Shown: piece after piece, positions 18,701 through 28,494 of the stretch
Layout of the letters: each line of letters opens with the position of its first letter
Position numbering within the stretch: position 1 is the first letter of the stretch
Assembly (NCBI GenBank): GCA_963825615.1
Contig: CAWGTV010000008.1
Location: 372,001 to 436,000, forward strand
Direction: 5' to 3'
Source of the DNA: JAHEDT01 sp963825615
GTDB lineage: Bacteria; Desulfobacterota; Desulfuromonadia; Desulfuromonadales; BM103
Length of the DNA stretch: 64,000 bases
Notes under the pieces: generated by a model
What the model saw: the letters and a program-made list of their open reading frames with translations, nothing else
The model's database searches: none
Told to the model about the DNA's origin: nothing
Program-made: the position numbers and the translations under genes

Positions 18701-20231
18701 ATGGATTTTTCCAGCAACGATCTGAAGCAACTTCAGGAGCAGCATATTGAGCCGGCCAAGGCCGCCCGCCAGCTGAACTTGCTGCGTACCGGGCAGGTCG
18801 ATACTAAGCTGGAGCGTCCCTGCACCGTCGGCGACGGCATCGTGCAGACTCCAGTTCGGCACCCAGGCTTCCCTGAACAAGGCTTTCGCCACCGCCGCAG
18901 CCAGAGGCCGGCTGCAGCGTTTCGTGCCTGCATCGGGTGCGGCATCGCGGATGTTCAGCCCGCTGCAAGTTGAACCGGCAGTCTTGGAGGCCTGCCGTGC
19001 CGCTCGACCCGACCCCGGTGCGACCCCTGAAGAGCTCAACCTGCGCCGTTTCCTAGACGAACTGCACGCCTTTGCCTTTTACCCGGATCTGCAAAAAGCC
19101 ATGGCCGAGGATGGCCACGACCTGCAGCAGGCAGTCGCCGACCGCGACCTGGCGCTTATCATCCGCTACCTGCTGGAACCGTGCGGGCTCTGCTATGCCG
19201 GACTGCCCAAGGGCCTGCTGGCTTTTCACCGCGCCGCCGATGGCGCACGCTCACCCTTTGTCGAACACCTCGCCGAGGCCGCCCTCCTCAACGACCTGGA
19301 CGGCACCGTCGCCCTGCACTTCACCGTCTCCGCAGAACATCTGCCCCTCTTCAAGGCGCAGCTGGCCGCCTGGCGCAGCGTCCTCGAAGAGACCTATGGC
19401 TGCCGCTTCGATGTGACCTACTCGACGCAAAAGCCGGCGACCGACACCCTGGCTCTGGACAGCGACGGTGAACCGTTGCGCGACAACGCCGGACGACTGG
19501 TCCTGCGCCCCGGCGGTCACGGCGCCCTGCTCGAAAACCTCAATGACCTGGCGGGCGACATCATCCTGGTGCGCAATATCGACAACGTCGTGCCCGACGC
19601 CCGCAAGCAGACCAACCTTGAATGGACCCGACTGCTGACCGGGTATCTGCTGGTTGTCCAGGAGGAACAGCACGCCCTGCTCAAGGCGCTGCATGAGCAG
19701 CCGCACGACCCGGTGGTGCGCGAACTGGTGGTCGCTTTCCTGGCCGACCGGCTGCAGATGGACGTCTCTCTAGCGAATGACAGCAAGGTCCTGCTTGAAC
19801 GGCTTGATCGACCCTTGCGGGTCTGCGGCATGGTCCCCAACAGCGGCGAACCGGGCGGCGGGCCCTTCTGGGTGCGTGATGCCCGGGGGCGGATCACACG
19901 CCAGATCGTTGAAGGGGCACAGATCGACCAGTGCAACCCCGACCAGGCCGCGATTCTCAATCGGGCAACGCACTTTAACCCGGTGGACATGGTGTGCGGG
20001 GTCAGCGACTGGCGCGGCAGTCCTTATGACCTGAGTCGCTTCGTTGACCAGGATGCCGTCATCATCACCTCCAAAAGGCAGGACGGCCGCGAGGCCAGGG
20101 TCCTCGAACTGCCCGGGCTCTGGAATGGCGGCATGGCGTACTGGCACACCCTCTTTGTCGAGATTCCACCGGAGGCTTTCAACCCGGTAAAGACAGTATT
20201 CGACCTGCTGCGTCCGGCACATCAGGCTTAA
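18701..20231 (+). CDS. DUF4301 family protein, frameshifted near the N terminus
   Basis: Frame one gives MDFSSNDLKQLQEQHIEPAK through ERPCTVGDGIVQ; after one surplus base near 18848 the second frame continues FGTQASLNKAFATAAARGRL then FVPASGAASRMF and runs to 20231. Joined, the protein has about 509 residues, as expected for DUF4301, whose typical features include the phosphosugar-transferase-like VPASGAASRMF loop. Biochemical function is not established. It follows uspA on the same strand. The start lacks a good ribosome binding site; the family-like N terminus supports ATG 18701. Confidence 0.82.
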
Positions 20232-20276
20232 AGATACGCACCACGTGGCGCGTGGCGCGAAAAATCACCTTAAACA

Positions 20277-20318
20277 AAGGAAGGGGCCGTCCAAATGGCC
20301 GCCCCCTCTGTTTTTTAT
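20277..20318. terminator. Bidirectional intrinsic terminator
   Basis: A GC-rich imperfect hairpin (GGGGC... with ...GCCCCC) followed on the plus strand by TGTTTTTT. It lies between the convergent DUF4301 gene and the zinc-ribbon gene on the minus strand. Confidence 0.7.
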
Positions 20319-20350
20319 AGTCCGCTGTCAAAGCCAAGCGCCAGGGGTCC

Positions 20351-20698
20351 TCAATGGTCCCGTGTCTCAACAACCGCTTGCCGGACCTTGTCGGCGCGCA
20401 ACGGCAAGCCGCAGTGAACGCAGCGGCGTACCGGCAGAAAGGTCGGTCCGTTGGTATGGAAAGGTTTTCCGCAGGCGGGGCAGGGAACGACCGTCGCCAT
20501 ACCGACAGCGATACAGAGCAGGGCGACCCAGCCGGCAAACAGCTTGCCCATGGTGCCACCGGAGGCCTGCAGAGATAGCCCGGTCATCATGCCCGGGAGG
20601 TAGATCAGGATGGTTGCCCATAAAATCCAGCGCCGCCCGCGAATCTTGGCCAGCCCCCGCCGCAGGGTGACAGAATCGGTGTTCTTCTCCTGGGTCAT
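20351..20698 (-). CDS. Small membrane protein with zinc-ribbon motif
   Basis: 115 residues. Two hydrophobic segments (about 25-45 and 50-70) are followed by CPACGKPFHTNG and RRCVHCGLPL, a four-Cys zinc ribbon on the cytosolic side by position. GGAGGAGG upstream of ATG 20698 decides the start. I do not recognise a named family; similar ribbon-plus-membrane proteins occur at 28495-29442 and 33018-33344. Role unknown. Confidence 0.8.
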   Translation of the reverse strand: MTQEKNTDSVTLRRGLAKIRGRRWILWATILIYLPGMMTGLSLQASGGTMGKLFAGWVALLCIAVGMATVVPCPACGKPFHTNGPTFLPVRRCVHCGLPLRADKVRQAVVETRDH

Positions 20699-20774
20699 TG
20701 CTGCCTCCTCCGCCCGTTGCCGGGACAAGCTGCAAACCAAAAGACAGGCCCGCGAAGCCTCACCCCAGAACCCA

Positions 20775-21477
20775 TCAGTGATAGTGGATCTTCTTGATCC
20801 CTTCAAGCTGCCTGATCGCGGTCGTCAGTTCATGACCGACCCGCTTCTGCTGCTGAGTGATGACCATCTGGTAAAAAATCTCGTTCTCTTCCAGGTCCAG
20901 GCTGGAACTGAGGTCCGAGACCAGCAGCTTGCGGAGGTTAAAGATGTCCTGCAGTTCCTCGAGCAAGCCCTCGACGATTGACCGCGGTCACCGTCAGGGT
21001 GAGAAAGCGATCCTTCCTGATGATCGGATCGAGCCTTTTCAGGAAACTCAGGCTGACCAGCACCAGAATGGTGGCAATGCCGCCGAGGCTGTAGAAACCC
21101 ATGCCAAAAGCCATCCCCAGGCCGGAGACCGTCCAGAGGCTGGCGGCTGTGGTCAGGCCGCGCACCGAGGCGCCTTCCTTGAGGATGACACCGGCACCGA
21201 GGAAGCCGACGCCGGTGACAATCTGTGCAGCGACCCGCGAAGGGTCAATACGCAGGGCACTCTCGGCATTGTACATGGCATACTTGACAAAGAACGCTTC
21301 GGAGACGATCACCATGACGCAGGAACCGACGGCGACCAGCAGGTTGGTGCGCAGGCCGGCGGGGCGGCCGTGCTTTTCCCGTTCAAGCCCGACCAGGCCG
21401 CCGGCCAGAGCCGCCAGCAGCAGTTTGACGATAATATCCAGCTCTACACTACCCAGCAACGTCGACCCACAAAACAT
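20775..21477 (-). CDS. MgtC/SapB family membrane protein, frameshifted
   Basis: The first frame encodes the MgtC membrane domain: LLAALAGGLVGLEREKHGRP, TNLLVAVGSCVMV, RVAAQIVTGVGFLGAGVIL and GASVRGLTTAASLWTVSGLG, all family hallmarks. A one-base surplus near 20985 switches frame; the second continues VEGLLEELQDIFNLRKLLVS to 20775, giving about 233 residues with the soluble ACT-like tail found in many members. MgtC proteins help survival at low Mg2+ or modulate ATP synthase, but bacterial orthologues outside pathogens are poorly understood. The normal C-terminal tail supports a sequencing error. Confidence 0.87.
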
Positions 21478-21586
21478 GGAAGGCCCCTAATAGCTTCAAT
21501 AAAATTCAGTGAACTCTCTATTATTACTATACAACATAGTCGTCAGCCCGCCAGCACGAAAAACCGCGCGAAGCCTGGCCGCGACT

Positions 21587-21811
21587 TTAATCCTCTCCGG
21601 GACTCCAGGCAAAACGCGGCACTTGCTTGCCGTTTGCGTCCACGGTTGCCAGAAACATCTCCAGCGGCCGCACCCACAATGATCGTTCGCCGTAAAGACA
21701 CCGGTAAACCACCAGCAGTTCCTCGGTTTCACTGTGCCTGGCAACATCGATGACCTGGTAATACTGCCCCTTGTAGTGCCGGTAGCGTCCCGGCCGCATG
21801 CCTCTTTGCAT
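21587..21811 (-). CDS. DUF1653 domain protein
   Basis: About 74 residues matching DUF1653 along its whole length: GRYRHYKGQYYQVIDVARHS, EELLVVYRCLYGERSLWVRP, LEMFLATV, GKQVPRFAW. These small proteins are widely conserved and of unknown biochemical role. The start is placed at ATG 21811 because GGGGAG sits at good spacing; 21814 and 21799 are alternatives. It is divergent from the debranching enzyme gene. Confidence 0.88.
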   Translation of the reverse strand: MQRGMRPGRYRHYKGQYYQVIDVARHSETEELLVVYRCLYGERSLWVRPLEMFLATVDANGKQVPRFAWSPGED

Positions 21812-21932
21812 CATTTCTCCCCGCAACTTCGGCCAAACCATGACCCTTGCAAAGTAAGGCATGTATGACCGTTCAGACTCTGGTAAACTTGCACCTGATG
21901 AAACCACGGAAACAGGACCTCGAAAGAACGCT

Positions 21933-24037
21933 ATGAATAGACCCGATCATCATAACCGCCTGCTGGATGCCGTGACTACCGATTTCGCCGTGTTGCGCGG
22001 CCACCCCCAGCCCTTTGGTGTCAGCATCCTGGCCGGTTGCGTCAACTTTGCGGTCTTCTCGCGCCACGCCACGGAGCTCAGCCTCGTGCTCTTCCGGCCC
22101 GGCGATCTCGAACCGCTGATCGAGTTCCCCCTCGACCCGAAACTCAACCGCACCGGCGACGTCTGGCACATTGCCCTGCAGGGGTTGGTGCCCGGCTTCG
22201 AGTACGGCTACCGGGCGGCACGGATGGGCTGCAACGACTCGCCGGTGCACCGCTTCGATGCCGAGCAGGTTCTGCTCGACCCCTACGCCAGGGCGGTGTC
22301 CGGTCCTTCCCTGTGGCGGGAAGCAACCCGCAAGGCCTCCCAGCGAGGGAACTGGCGCGGTCTGCTGGTGGATGACGCCTTCGACTGGGAGATTCGACCA
22401 ACCGCTCAACCGCCATCTCGCCGACTCGGTGATCTACGAAATGCACGTGCGCGGCTTCACCCGCCATACCTCAGCAGACGTTGCTCACCCGGGGACCTTC
22501 CGCGGCGTAATCGAAAAGATCCCCTACTTGCAAGAACTTGGCATCACCGCCGTGGAATTGCTGCCGGTCACCGAATTCGACGAAGCCGACAATTACCGTA
22601 AGAACCCCTTGACCGGGGAACCGCTGCACAACTTCTGGGGCTACCATCCGCTGAGCTTTTTCGCCCCCAAGGCCGCCTACGCGGTCGACCTGACGGCCGG
22701 GGCCCAGGTGCGCGAATTCAAGGAGATGGTCAAGGCCCTGCACGCCGCCGGCATCGAGGTGATCCTCGACATGGTCTTCAACCACACCGGCGAGGGGAAC
22801 GAAAAGGGGCGGACCCTGTCGCTGCGCGGGCTGGACAACAGCGTCTATTACATCGTCGACCCCGAGAGCGGCGCCTACGCCAACTTCTCCGGCTGCGGCA
22901 ATACCGTCAACTGCAACCACCCGGTGGTGCGCGACCTGATCATCGACGCGCTATGTTACTGGGTCACCGAAATGCATGTCGATGGGTTTCCGCTTCGATC
23001 TCGCCTCGATCCTCGGCCGCGGCTCCGACGGTGCAGTTCTGACCAACCCGCCGCTGCTGGAACGGATCGCCGGCAACCCGGTGCTGGCCAACACCAAGCT
23101 GATCGCCGAAGCCTGGGACGCCGCCGGCCTCTACCAGGTCGGCACCTTTCCCAACTTCGGCCGCTGGGCGGAGTGGAACGGCAAGTTCCGCGATGATATC
23201 CGCCGTTTCGTGCGCGGCGACCTTGGCATGGTCCCGGTTCTGGCCACCCGCCTGGCCGGCAGCTCCGACCTTTACCAGGAGGACGGCCGCGCCCCCTACC
23301 ACAGCATCAACTTCGTCACCAGCCACGATGGCTTCACCCTGGCCGACCTGGTCAGCTACGAGCAAAAGCACAACGAGGCCAACGGTGAATACAACGCCGA
23401 TGGCGACAATCATAATTGCAGTGCCAACCATGGCATTGAAGGCGCTACCAGCGACCCGACCATCTGCGCCCTGCGGGAGCGGCAGGTTCGCAACTTCGCG
23501 ACCCTTTTGATCCTCGCCCACGGCGTACCGATGCTGTTGGCAGGAGATGAAATGGGACGCAGCCAGGGAGGGAACAACAATGCCTGGTGCCAGGACAATG
23601 CCATCGGCTGGCTGGACTGGACCGACCTCGCAGAGCATCGCGAGCTGTTCAGCTTCGTTCGCAACCTGATCGCTTTTCGTCAGCAGCATCCCCTGCTGCG
23701 ACCGCGGCATTTCGAGGGGGAGGAAAACGGCGAGCGGCGCCTGACATGGCACGGTTGTGACTTGCAGCAGCCGGACTGGTCCGCTGCCTCGCAGGCCTTG
23801 GCGATGCACCTGCAGGGCCGGCCGGAGGAAGCGGAAATCTACCTGGTTGCCAACGCCGCCCTGAAGTCGGCAACTTTTGCCCTGCCGGGGCCGGAGCCAC
23901 GCGGCCCCTGGCGACGCGTCGTCGATACCACACAGGAGGCCGGGCAGGCCAGCTGTGCAACAGAAGAGGCGCTGCCGCTGTCTAGGCAGAACAGTTACTT
24001 GGTGCAGGGGCGCTCGGTGGTGGTTCTGGTGAGATAA
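21933..24037 (+). CDS. glgX: Glycogen debranching enzyme (GlgX/isoamylase type), two frameshifts
   Basis: Full-length is about 701 residues. The N-terminal CBM48-like part (HPQPFGVSILAGCVNFAVFS) is followed by the GH13 barrel. A surplus base near 22392 (after FDWE) and another in a TTT run near 22988 (VDGF to FRFD) interrupt the frame. Catalytic elements are present after repair: nucleophile region GFRFDLASIL, general acid region LIAEAWDAAGLYQVG and the FVTSHDGFTL site. It hydrolyses alpha-1,6 branches of glycogen in the cytosol, yielding malto-oligosaccharides. No other glg genes are adjacent. Both breaks are single bases in conserved segments, so error is likelier than loss. Confidence 0.93.
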
Positions 24038-24074
24038 TAATACACGGTGTACCAGTACTGGATCGCCGTAACGG

Positions 24075-25196
24075 CTAATAACCCTTCTCGTGCAGTTCCT
24101 CAAGCAGCGCCTCGCCTTGGGCGATGCTATCGAAAATAATCGCCGAGCTGATCGTCGCCGAGGTCACGGCATCGACCTTCGGGTCGAAGGGGCGCGGCGC
24201 AGACAGGTACTGACCAACCACCCGCTGGCGCATCCAGGCCGCCTCCTCCTCGGTCCACAACACGTTGCCGTACTTGGTCACCTGCAGCGGTTCGAAGCCG
24301 ACGATCTGCGCCCTGCTGTCAAAGAGGTAGAGAAAGTGCACATCGTGGCAAATGTCGCAAACCGACTGGCGGCTGGCGACTTCGGCAAAGAGCCGCACCT
24401 CGTCCTGCCCCCTTCTCAGCACAGCGGTATAGACCCGCCGCCCACTGCGTAGATCGATCTGCTCGAACGCGACCATTTCCCCGCCGGTGGCAAGGAAAGC
24501 CTTGCGCACCAGGCCCGCCAAATCCTCTTCACCATAAAGTGGACTGATCGCCGTGCGCATGCGCACGGCCGCCGCGCCCTGGCGGCGCAGTTCAGCAGGA
24601 TCGACACTGAGCAGCTGCCGCAATTCCGCAAACACCTCCTGGTAATCGGTATTCAGGCCAAGATGGGTTTTGGCGACAACGCCCGGCTGACCGGAGCCGT
24701 CCTGACGCACATAAACGGAAAAGGGCGTGGCGCTGGCGCCCAGGGCACGATTGACGATAAAGCGCGGGTCGGCGACGACCGGGAAGGGCACTTGGTAAGT
24801 ACGGCGAAAAGCTGCGACTTCCTCGGGCAGATTGCCCAGGGCGACGCCGATCAGCTTGATGCGGCCGCGGGTTGAAGGGTTCATTTCAATCCGCTTGAAG
24901 AGCTCGTTGTATGCCGGCGCCTGCATCTGACAGTGGACACAGTGCACGTTGAGCAGTTCCACCAGGAGCAGCTCGGCCGCGACCTGGCCAGGGGTGAAGA
25001 CACTGTTGTCGCCAAGACCGAGGTAGCTGCGGTCGTGGCCGGGGCCCGACAGGGTCAGGTTCAGCTCCGGAAAGCTGTCACCAAGGGCGATCGTCGGCCG
25101 CTCCTCGGCGGCAGCGCCAGCCAGGGTGAGCAGGATCAGCAGAGGGAGGAGCGCCAGCAAACGCAGTTTATTGAGCATGAGAGGACTCGATTTCAT
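24075..25196 (-). CDS. Exported thioredoxin-like (TlpA type) protein with FMN-binding-like C-terminal domain
   Basis: About 373 residues. A signal peptide (MLNKLRLLALLPLLILLTLA) precedes a redoxin fold with CVHCQMQAP near residue 95 (a CxxC motif in the usual position after a beta strand) and VVADPRFIVNRALGASATP (cis-Pro loop). The C-terminal half has VCDICHD and DAVTSATISSAIIFDSI, the latter resembling FMN-binding domains of Rnf/Nqr type in which Thr carries flavin. Likely a periplasmic redox protein. Start choices are ATG 25196 and 25178; neither has a strong ribosome binding site. It lies downstream of the selenoprotein gene. Confidence 0.8.
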   Translation of the reverse strand: MKSSPLMLNKLRLLALLPLLILLTLAGAAAEERPTIALGDSFPELNLTLSGPGHDRSYLGLGDNSVFTPGQVAAELLLVELLNVHCVHCQMQAPAYNELFKRIEMNPSTRGRIKLIGVALGNLPEEVAAFRRTYQVPFPVVADPRFIVNRALGASATPFSVYVRQDGSGQPGVVAKTHLGLNTDYQEVFAELRQLLSVDPAELRRQGAAAVRMRTAISPLYGEEDLAGLVRKAFLATGGEMVAFEQIDLRSGRRVYTAVLRRGQDEVRLFAEVASRQSVCDICHDVHFLYLFDSRAQIVGFEPLQVTKYGNVLWTEEEAAWMRQRVVGQYLSAPRPFDPKVDAVTSATISSAIIFDSIAQGEALLEELHEKGY

Positions 25197-25309
25197 CCGG
25201 CAGCAAGCATGGAGAGGGCCACCTGCAGCAACAGGACAAGGGTCACCATGACGACAGCGCCGCCAAACAGGCACAACAGGACTATGCCGACAGCCTTTTT
25301 GTATGCCAG
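25193..25309 (-). CDS. Possible short membrane peptide between the selenoprotein and TlpA-like genes
   Basis: A frame from about 25309 encodes LAYKKAVGIVLLCLFGGAVV then MVTLVLLLQVALSMLAAG and ends at a TGA that overlaps the downstream ATG (ATGA). Its composition is that of one transmembrane helix and the overlap suggests coupling. No standard start codon is seen at the expected place (only CTG), so it may be a broken or non-genic stretch. Low confidence. Confidence 0.3.
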   Translation of the reverse strand: MAYKKAVGIVLLCLFGGAVVMVTLVLLLQVALSMLAAG

Positions 25310-25310
25310 C

Positions 25311-25649
25311 TCACTTCACCCAGTCTTCGTAAAGCTCGGCATTGAAGCCGATGATAAAGCGGTCCTTGACCCGGTAGGTCGGCGCGCGCAGGTTGCCGCT
25401 TGGCCCCATCGCCTGCTGCAGGATCGCCGTCTTGTCGTCGGCTACGGCGGTGAAGTTCTGCACCTTCTTCCCCTTGGCAACGGTCACGGCCTTGGCGCTC
25501 TTCAGTAGTGCCCAGGCGGCGTCCTCGTCGAAACGCGTGGTCTTGGCATCGACAACTTCCGTGATAGTCGCCTGTTTTGTCCCAAGAAACTCTTGGGCAT
25601 TGTTGCAGGACGTTCACCCTTTGCGCAGGTATGCCCAGTCGATCTTCAT
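25311..25649 (-). CDS. ArsC-family selenoprotein (in-frame UGA at the redox-active position)
   Basis: 112 residues if UGA at 25616-25614 is read as selenocysteine. The start ATG 25649 has GGAGG five bases upstream. The protein begins MKIDWAYLRKG-U-TSCNNAQEFL, giving a U-x-x-C redox motif at residues 12-15 where ArsC/Spx-like thioredoxin-fold proteins have CxxC. It continues VVDAKTTRFDEDAAWALL, AVTVAKGKKVQNF, LQQAMGPSGNLRAPTYRV and ends FNAELYEDWVK. The RAP(T) segment is the family's conserved proline region. The same frame stays open on both sides of the UGA, unlike the frameshifted genes elsewhere. A SECIS-like hairpin begins shortly after the UGA. I recall ArsC family (seleno)protein as a known class; function is not proven. 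Confidence 0.82.
25581..25597 (-). promoter_or_regulatory. Bacterial SECIS-like hairpin
   Basis: Reading the minus strand, CCCAAGA pairs with TCTTGGG to give a 6-7 bp stem with a G in the small apical loop (AGTTT). The loop starts 22 bases after the UGA, inside the spacing generally accepted for bacterial SECIS elements, and a short CCTG/CAGG outer stem may extend it. Confidence 0.7.
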
Positions 25650-25820
25650 CGTGACCTCCTGTCGTTTAGTAGACTGATAATAAAGATAGCACAGCTTTGA
25701 CAATGTCAAAAGATGAGAGGCACTCTTTCTGGCGGAGGGTTGATGCCGGAACTCTGCGGAGCGGTCACGCCAGTGGCACGCTCAGGTCGTCTTACCTGGA
25801 CAGCCCCTGTCGACGGGGGC

Positions 25821-26048
25821 TTATTCAGCGGATGGCCGGGAAGACTTCTGCAGCAGAGGCGCCAGAAACTTGTCAAAGGTCGACCGCTGCTTGGCGGTCA
25901 GCAGGTCGAGGTCACCTTCGTTGTCGAGCAGGTAGGTGGCGACGCCAATGACAGTCCTGGTCAGGTAGCCGGTCCCGGCAACGCTCTTTTCGATCTCATC
26001 GGTGCGCTTGGTGATCAGGGCTTTCAGCAGGTGCAGATCGACGTCCAT
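25821..26048 (-). CDS. Small conserved-looking cytosolic protein
   Basis: 75 residues: MDVDLHLLKALITKRTDEIE, then SVAGTGYLTRTVIGVATYLL and LTAKQRSTFDKFLAPLLQ. It is mostly helical, with no signal peptide or membrane segment. GGAGG lies six bases before ATG 26048, inside the tail of the greB reading frame, so translation is coupled to greB. I do not recognise the family. Confidence 0.65.
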   Translation of the reverse strand: MDVDLHLLKALITKRTDEIEKSVAGTGYLTRTVIGVATYLLDNEGDLDLLTAKQRSTFDKFLAPLLQKSSRPSAE

Positions 26049-26571
26049 AGCCATCCTCCGTAAAAATCATTATTTTCCTCAGCACCCGGCAGCGGCATGC
26101 TACTCAAGGGTCTGATAGTGGCAAAGGAGACCAGGTCGCCGGCCGAAGAGCCGAGCAGAGTACCGCCGACGGGGGAAACCCAGATCACTTCGCCGCGCGC
26201 GCCATCGAATTCGTCGGCACCGACGATGGTGAACACCGTTTCGTTTCCCTCAGCGCCTTGAACCGTGACCGTAGCACCGAAAAACACCTTACCGTGGGCA
26301 ATCTTTCGAAGTTCCAGTGGGTCGACGACCGTGGCGTTCTCAAGGCGCCTGGTCAGAAAACGGATGCGTCCGTCATATTGCCGGAGTTTCTTCTTGGCGT
26401 AGTGATAATCGGCATTCTCGCTGCATCGCCGCTACCAGCTGCCCAGGCCGTCGTGTTGACCATCTCGGGCTGCAGCTTGTAGTGGAACTCCTTGAGTTCC
26501 GCCCGCAATCTTTGGCCACAGGCCGGCGTCATGTAGACCGGCATTATCGATGCTGTGGTTGGTTTTAGCAT
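26024..26571 (-). CDS. greB: Transcription elongation factor GreA/GreB family, frameshifted
   Basis: About 182 residues after repair. The N-terminal coiled coil starts MPVYMTPACGQRLRAELKEF, and near 26415 one base is missing (GDRSENADYHY becomes shifted). The second frame reads SENADYHYAKKKLRQYDGRI then FLTRRLENATVV and the C-terminal VFFGATVTVQGAEGNETVFTIVGADEFD, the FKBP-like half. Acidic residues at the coiled-coil tip (SENAD) deliver the Mg2+ that stimulates RNA cleavage by paused polymerase. ATG 26571 has GGAG upstream. The final residues beyond LVSFATIRPL are atypical, so a further slip near 26110 is possible. Confidence 0.83.
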
Positions 26572-26656
26572 GGCACTCCGCTTTACACTTGGCAAACGAC
26601 AAGAGCCCTCTTCAGCTGACTTTTAACTGATTTGCGTTGTGACTGCAAGCCGCGGG

Positions 26657-28006
26657 TTACGAGCGGCGGCCGCGACGACCGGTCTTGACGGCGGGACGCG
26701 CGGGTACGGCTTGTTTGCCGCGTGCGGCTTTGCCTTTGGCGGGGGCCCTGGCTTGCGTCGGCTTGGCCGCAGGCTTGGCCTTGGTCGGCCGAGATGATTG
26801 CTGTTTTGCCTTAGGCTTGGAGGGCCCCTTGGCGGGCTTGCCGGCCTTCGCCTTAACCCCGCGCTTGACAGCAATCAGCGGAAATTCGGCGATCGTGCGC
26901 TGCGGGATGGCATGTTTGAGCAGCGCTTCAATTGCCGCCAGCAGAGGCTGCTCCGCGGGGCAAACCAGCGACAGGGCGACCCCGTCCTCGCCGGCCCGAC
27001 CGGTGCGGCCGATACGATGCACATAGTCTTCGGTAACCTGGGGGAGCTCATAGTTCACCACGTGCGGCAGGCGCTCGATATCGAGCCCGCGTGCCGCCAC
27101 ATCGGTGGCCACCAGCACGCGCCACTCGCCCCGCTTGAACTCCGCCAGGGTGCGCGTGCGCAGCGACTGGCTCTTGTTGCTGTGGATGGCGACGGCCTTG
27201 ATGCCGTCGAAGAGCAACTCCTCGGTCAGCTTGTCAGCGCCGTAACGGGTACGGGTAAAGACAAGCACTTGCGGCCACTCGCCCTTGCGGATCAGGTGCG
27301 ACAACATCTCCCGCTTGCGGCTGCGCTCCACCGGGTAGACCATCTGGGTCACAGCGTCAGCCTCGAGCTTGCGGCGCGCCACTTCGATACGCCGCGGCTG
27401 GTCAAGCAGTTCGTCGGCGAGTTGCTTGATGCTCTGCGAGTAGGTTGCCGAAAAGAGCAGGTTCTGGCGTTGCGACGGCAAGTATTCCACCACGTGGAGG
27501 ATGTCGTCGATAAACCCCAGATCGAGCATACGGTCGGCCTCGTCGAGCACCAGGAACTCGACATCGGCAAGCTTGATCGTTCCCCGTTCGGCGTGGTCGA
27601 GCAGTCGCCCCGGCGTCGCCACGACGATGTCGATGCCGCGGTGCAGCCGCTCGATCTGCGCCCGGATGTTCACTCCGCCGTAGATCATAGTGGAGCGCAG
27701 CGCCAGCCGCCGACCGTAGTTCTGCATCTGCTGACTGACCTGGGCCGCCAGTTCACGGGTCGGCACCAGGACCAGCGCGCGCGGGTTGCGGCGTTTTTTG
27801 CGCGGGGCATGTTCACTGAGCATCTGCACGATCGGCAGGGCAAAGGCGGCCGTCTTGCCGGTTCCGGTCTGGGCTCCCGCCAGCAGGTCGAAGCCCTCGA
27901 AAATCACCGGGATCGCCTGGGCCTGGATGGGGGTCGGCGCGGTGTAGCCCTGAGCCGCGAGCGCGCTCAGCAGTTCGGCACACAGGCCGAGAGAGTCAAA
28001 TGACAT
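26657..28006 (-). CDS. rhlE: DEAD-box ATP-dependent RNA helicase, RhlE-like
   Basis: 449 residues from ATG 28006. Motifs in order: Q-motif GYTAPTPIQAQAIP, Walker A AQTGTGKTA (45-53), PTRELA, TPGRLLD, DEAD (155-158), SAT, ARGLDIERLPHVVNYELP and HRIGRTGRAG. It unwinds short RNA duplexes, for example in ribosome assembly and RNA decay. The last ~65 residues are a Lys/Ala/Pro-rich basic tail typical of RhlE-type RNA-anchoring extensions. Monocistronic. The upstream 28007-28494 interval shows no gene I support. Confidence 0.96.
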   Translation of the reverse strand: MSFDSLGLCAELLSALAAQGYTAPTPIQAQAIPVIFEGFDLLAGAQTGTGKTAAFALPIVQMLSEHAPRKKRRNPRALVLVPTRELAAQVSQQMQNYGRRLALRSTMIYGGVNIRAQIERLHRGIDIVVATPGRLLDHAERGTIKLADVEFLVLDEADRMLDLGFIDDILHVVEYLPSQRQNLLFSATYSQSIKQLADELLDQPRRIEVARRKLEADAVTQMVYPVERSRKREMLSHLIRKGEWPQVLVFTRTRYGADKLTEELLFDGIKAVAIHSNKSQSLRTRTLAEFKRGEWRVLVATDVAARGLDIERLPHVVNYELPQVTEDYVHRIGRTGRAGEDGVALSLVCPAEQPLLAAIEALLKHAIPQRTIAEFPLIAVKRGVKAKAGKPAKGPSKPKAKQQSSRPTKAKPAAKPTQARAPAKGKAARGKQAVPARPAVKTGRRGRRS

Positions 28007-28494
28007 GATGCAAAATCCTAAGGGACAGCGGTCCGCCGGCACTGGAACCGGTGGGTGAAGGAGATCCTGATGCAAAAGAGCCGATTGGAGATGAACTTAC
28101 GCGGGACCTTAGCGGATTGCCCCGTGACTGTCAATCGCGCGGGGGCTAAACAATTATGCGGCAGGCTGTTTTTTCAGCAGAAAGGACAGGAACGATCACC
28201 GAATGATGGCCCATACCGGTGAAAGGGAGCAAGGGCTGAAAAGAGGCCCTTGCAGGAGAGGTCTCTTGCTGATGGCAGGCATAGGGAAACACCACGAGGG
28301 CATTTATGCACGGATCGCATTTGAGCAATCGATCGATGCACATCGAAATCAACCTTGGCGACGTCGCCAAAACTAAAGAATCCTGGAAAAAATCGAATCC
28401 GGCAGCAATTTTCGGCGAGTAGGTGACAATTATCGTCAATACCCGTAAGAAGGTCTCTGCTGCTCTGCGATGGTTCCCAGCAGCAAAAGAGCTG

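Noticed and set aside
26798..28003. 401-residue plus-strand frame opposite rhlE
   Set aside because: Shadow of a strongly supported helicase gene; no domain recognisable.
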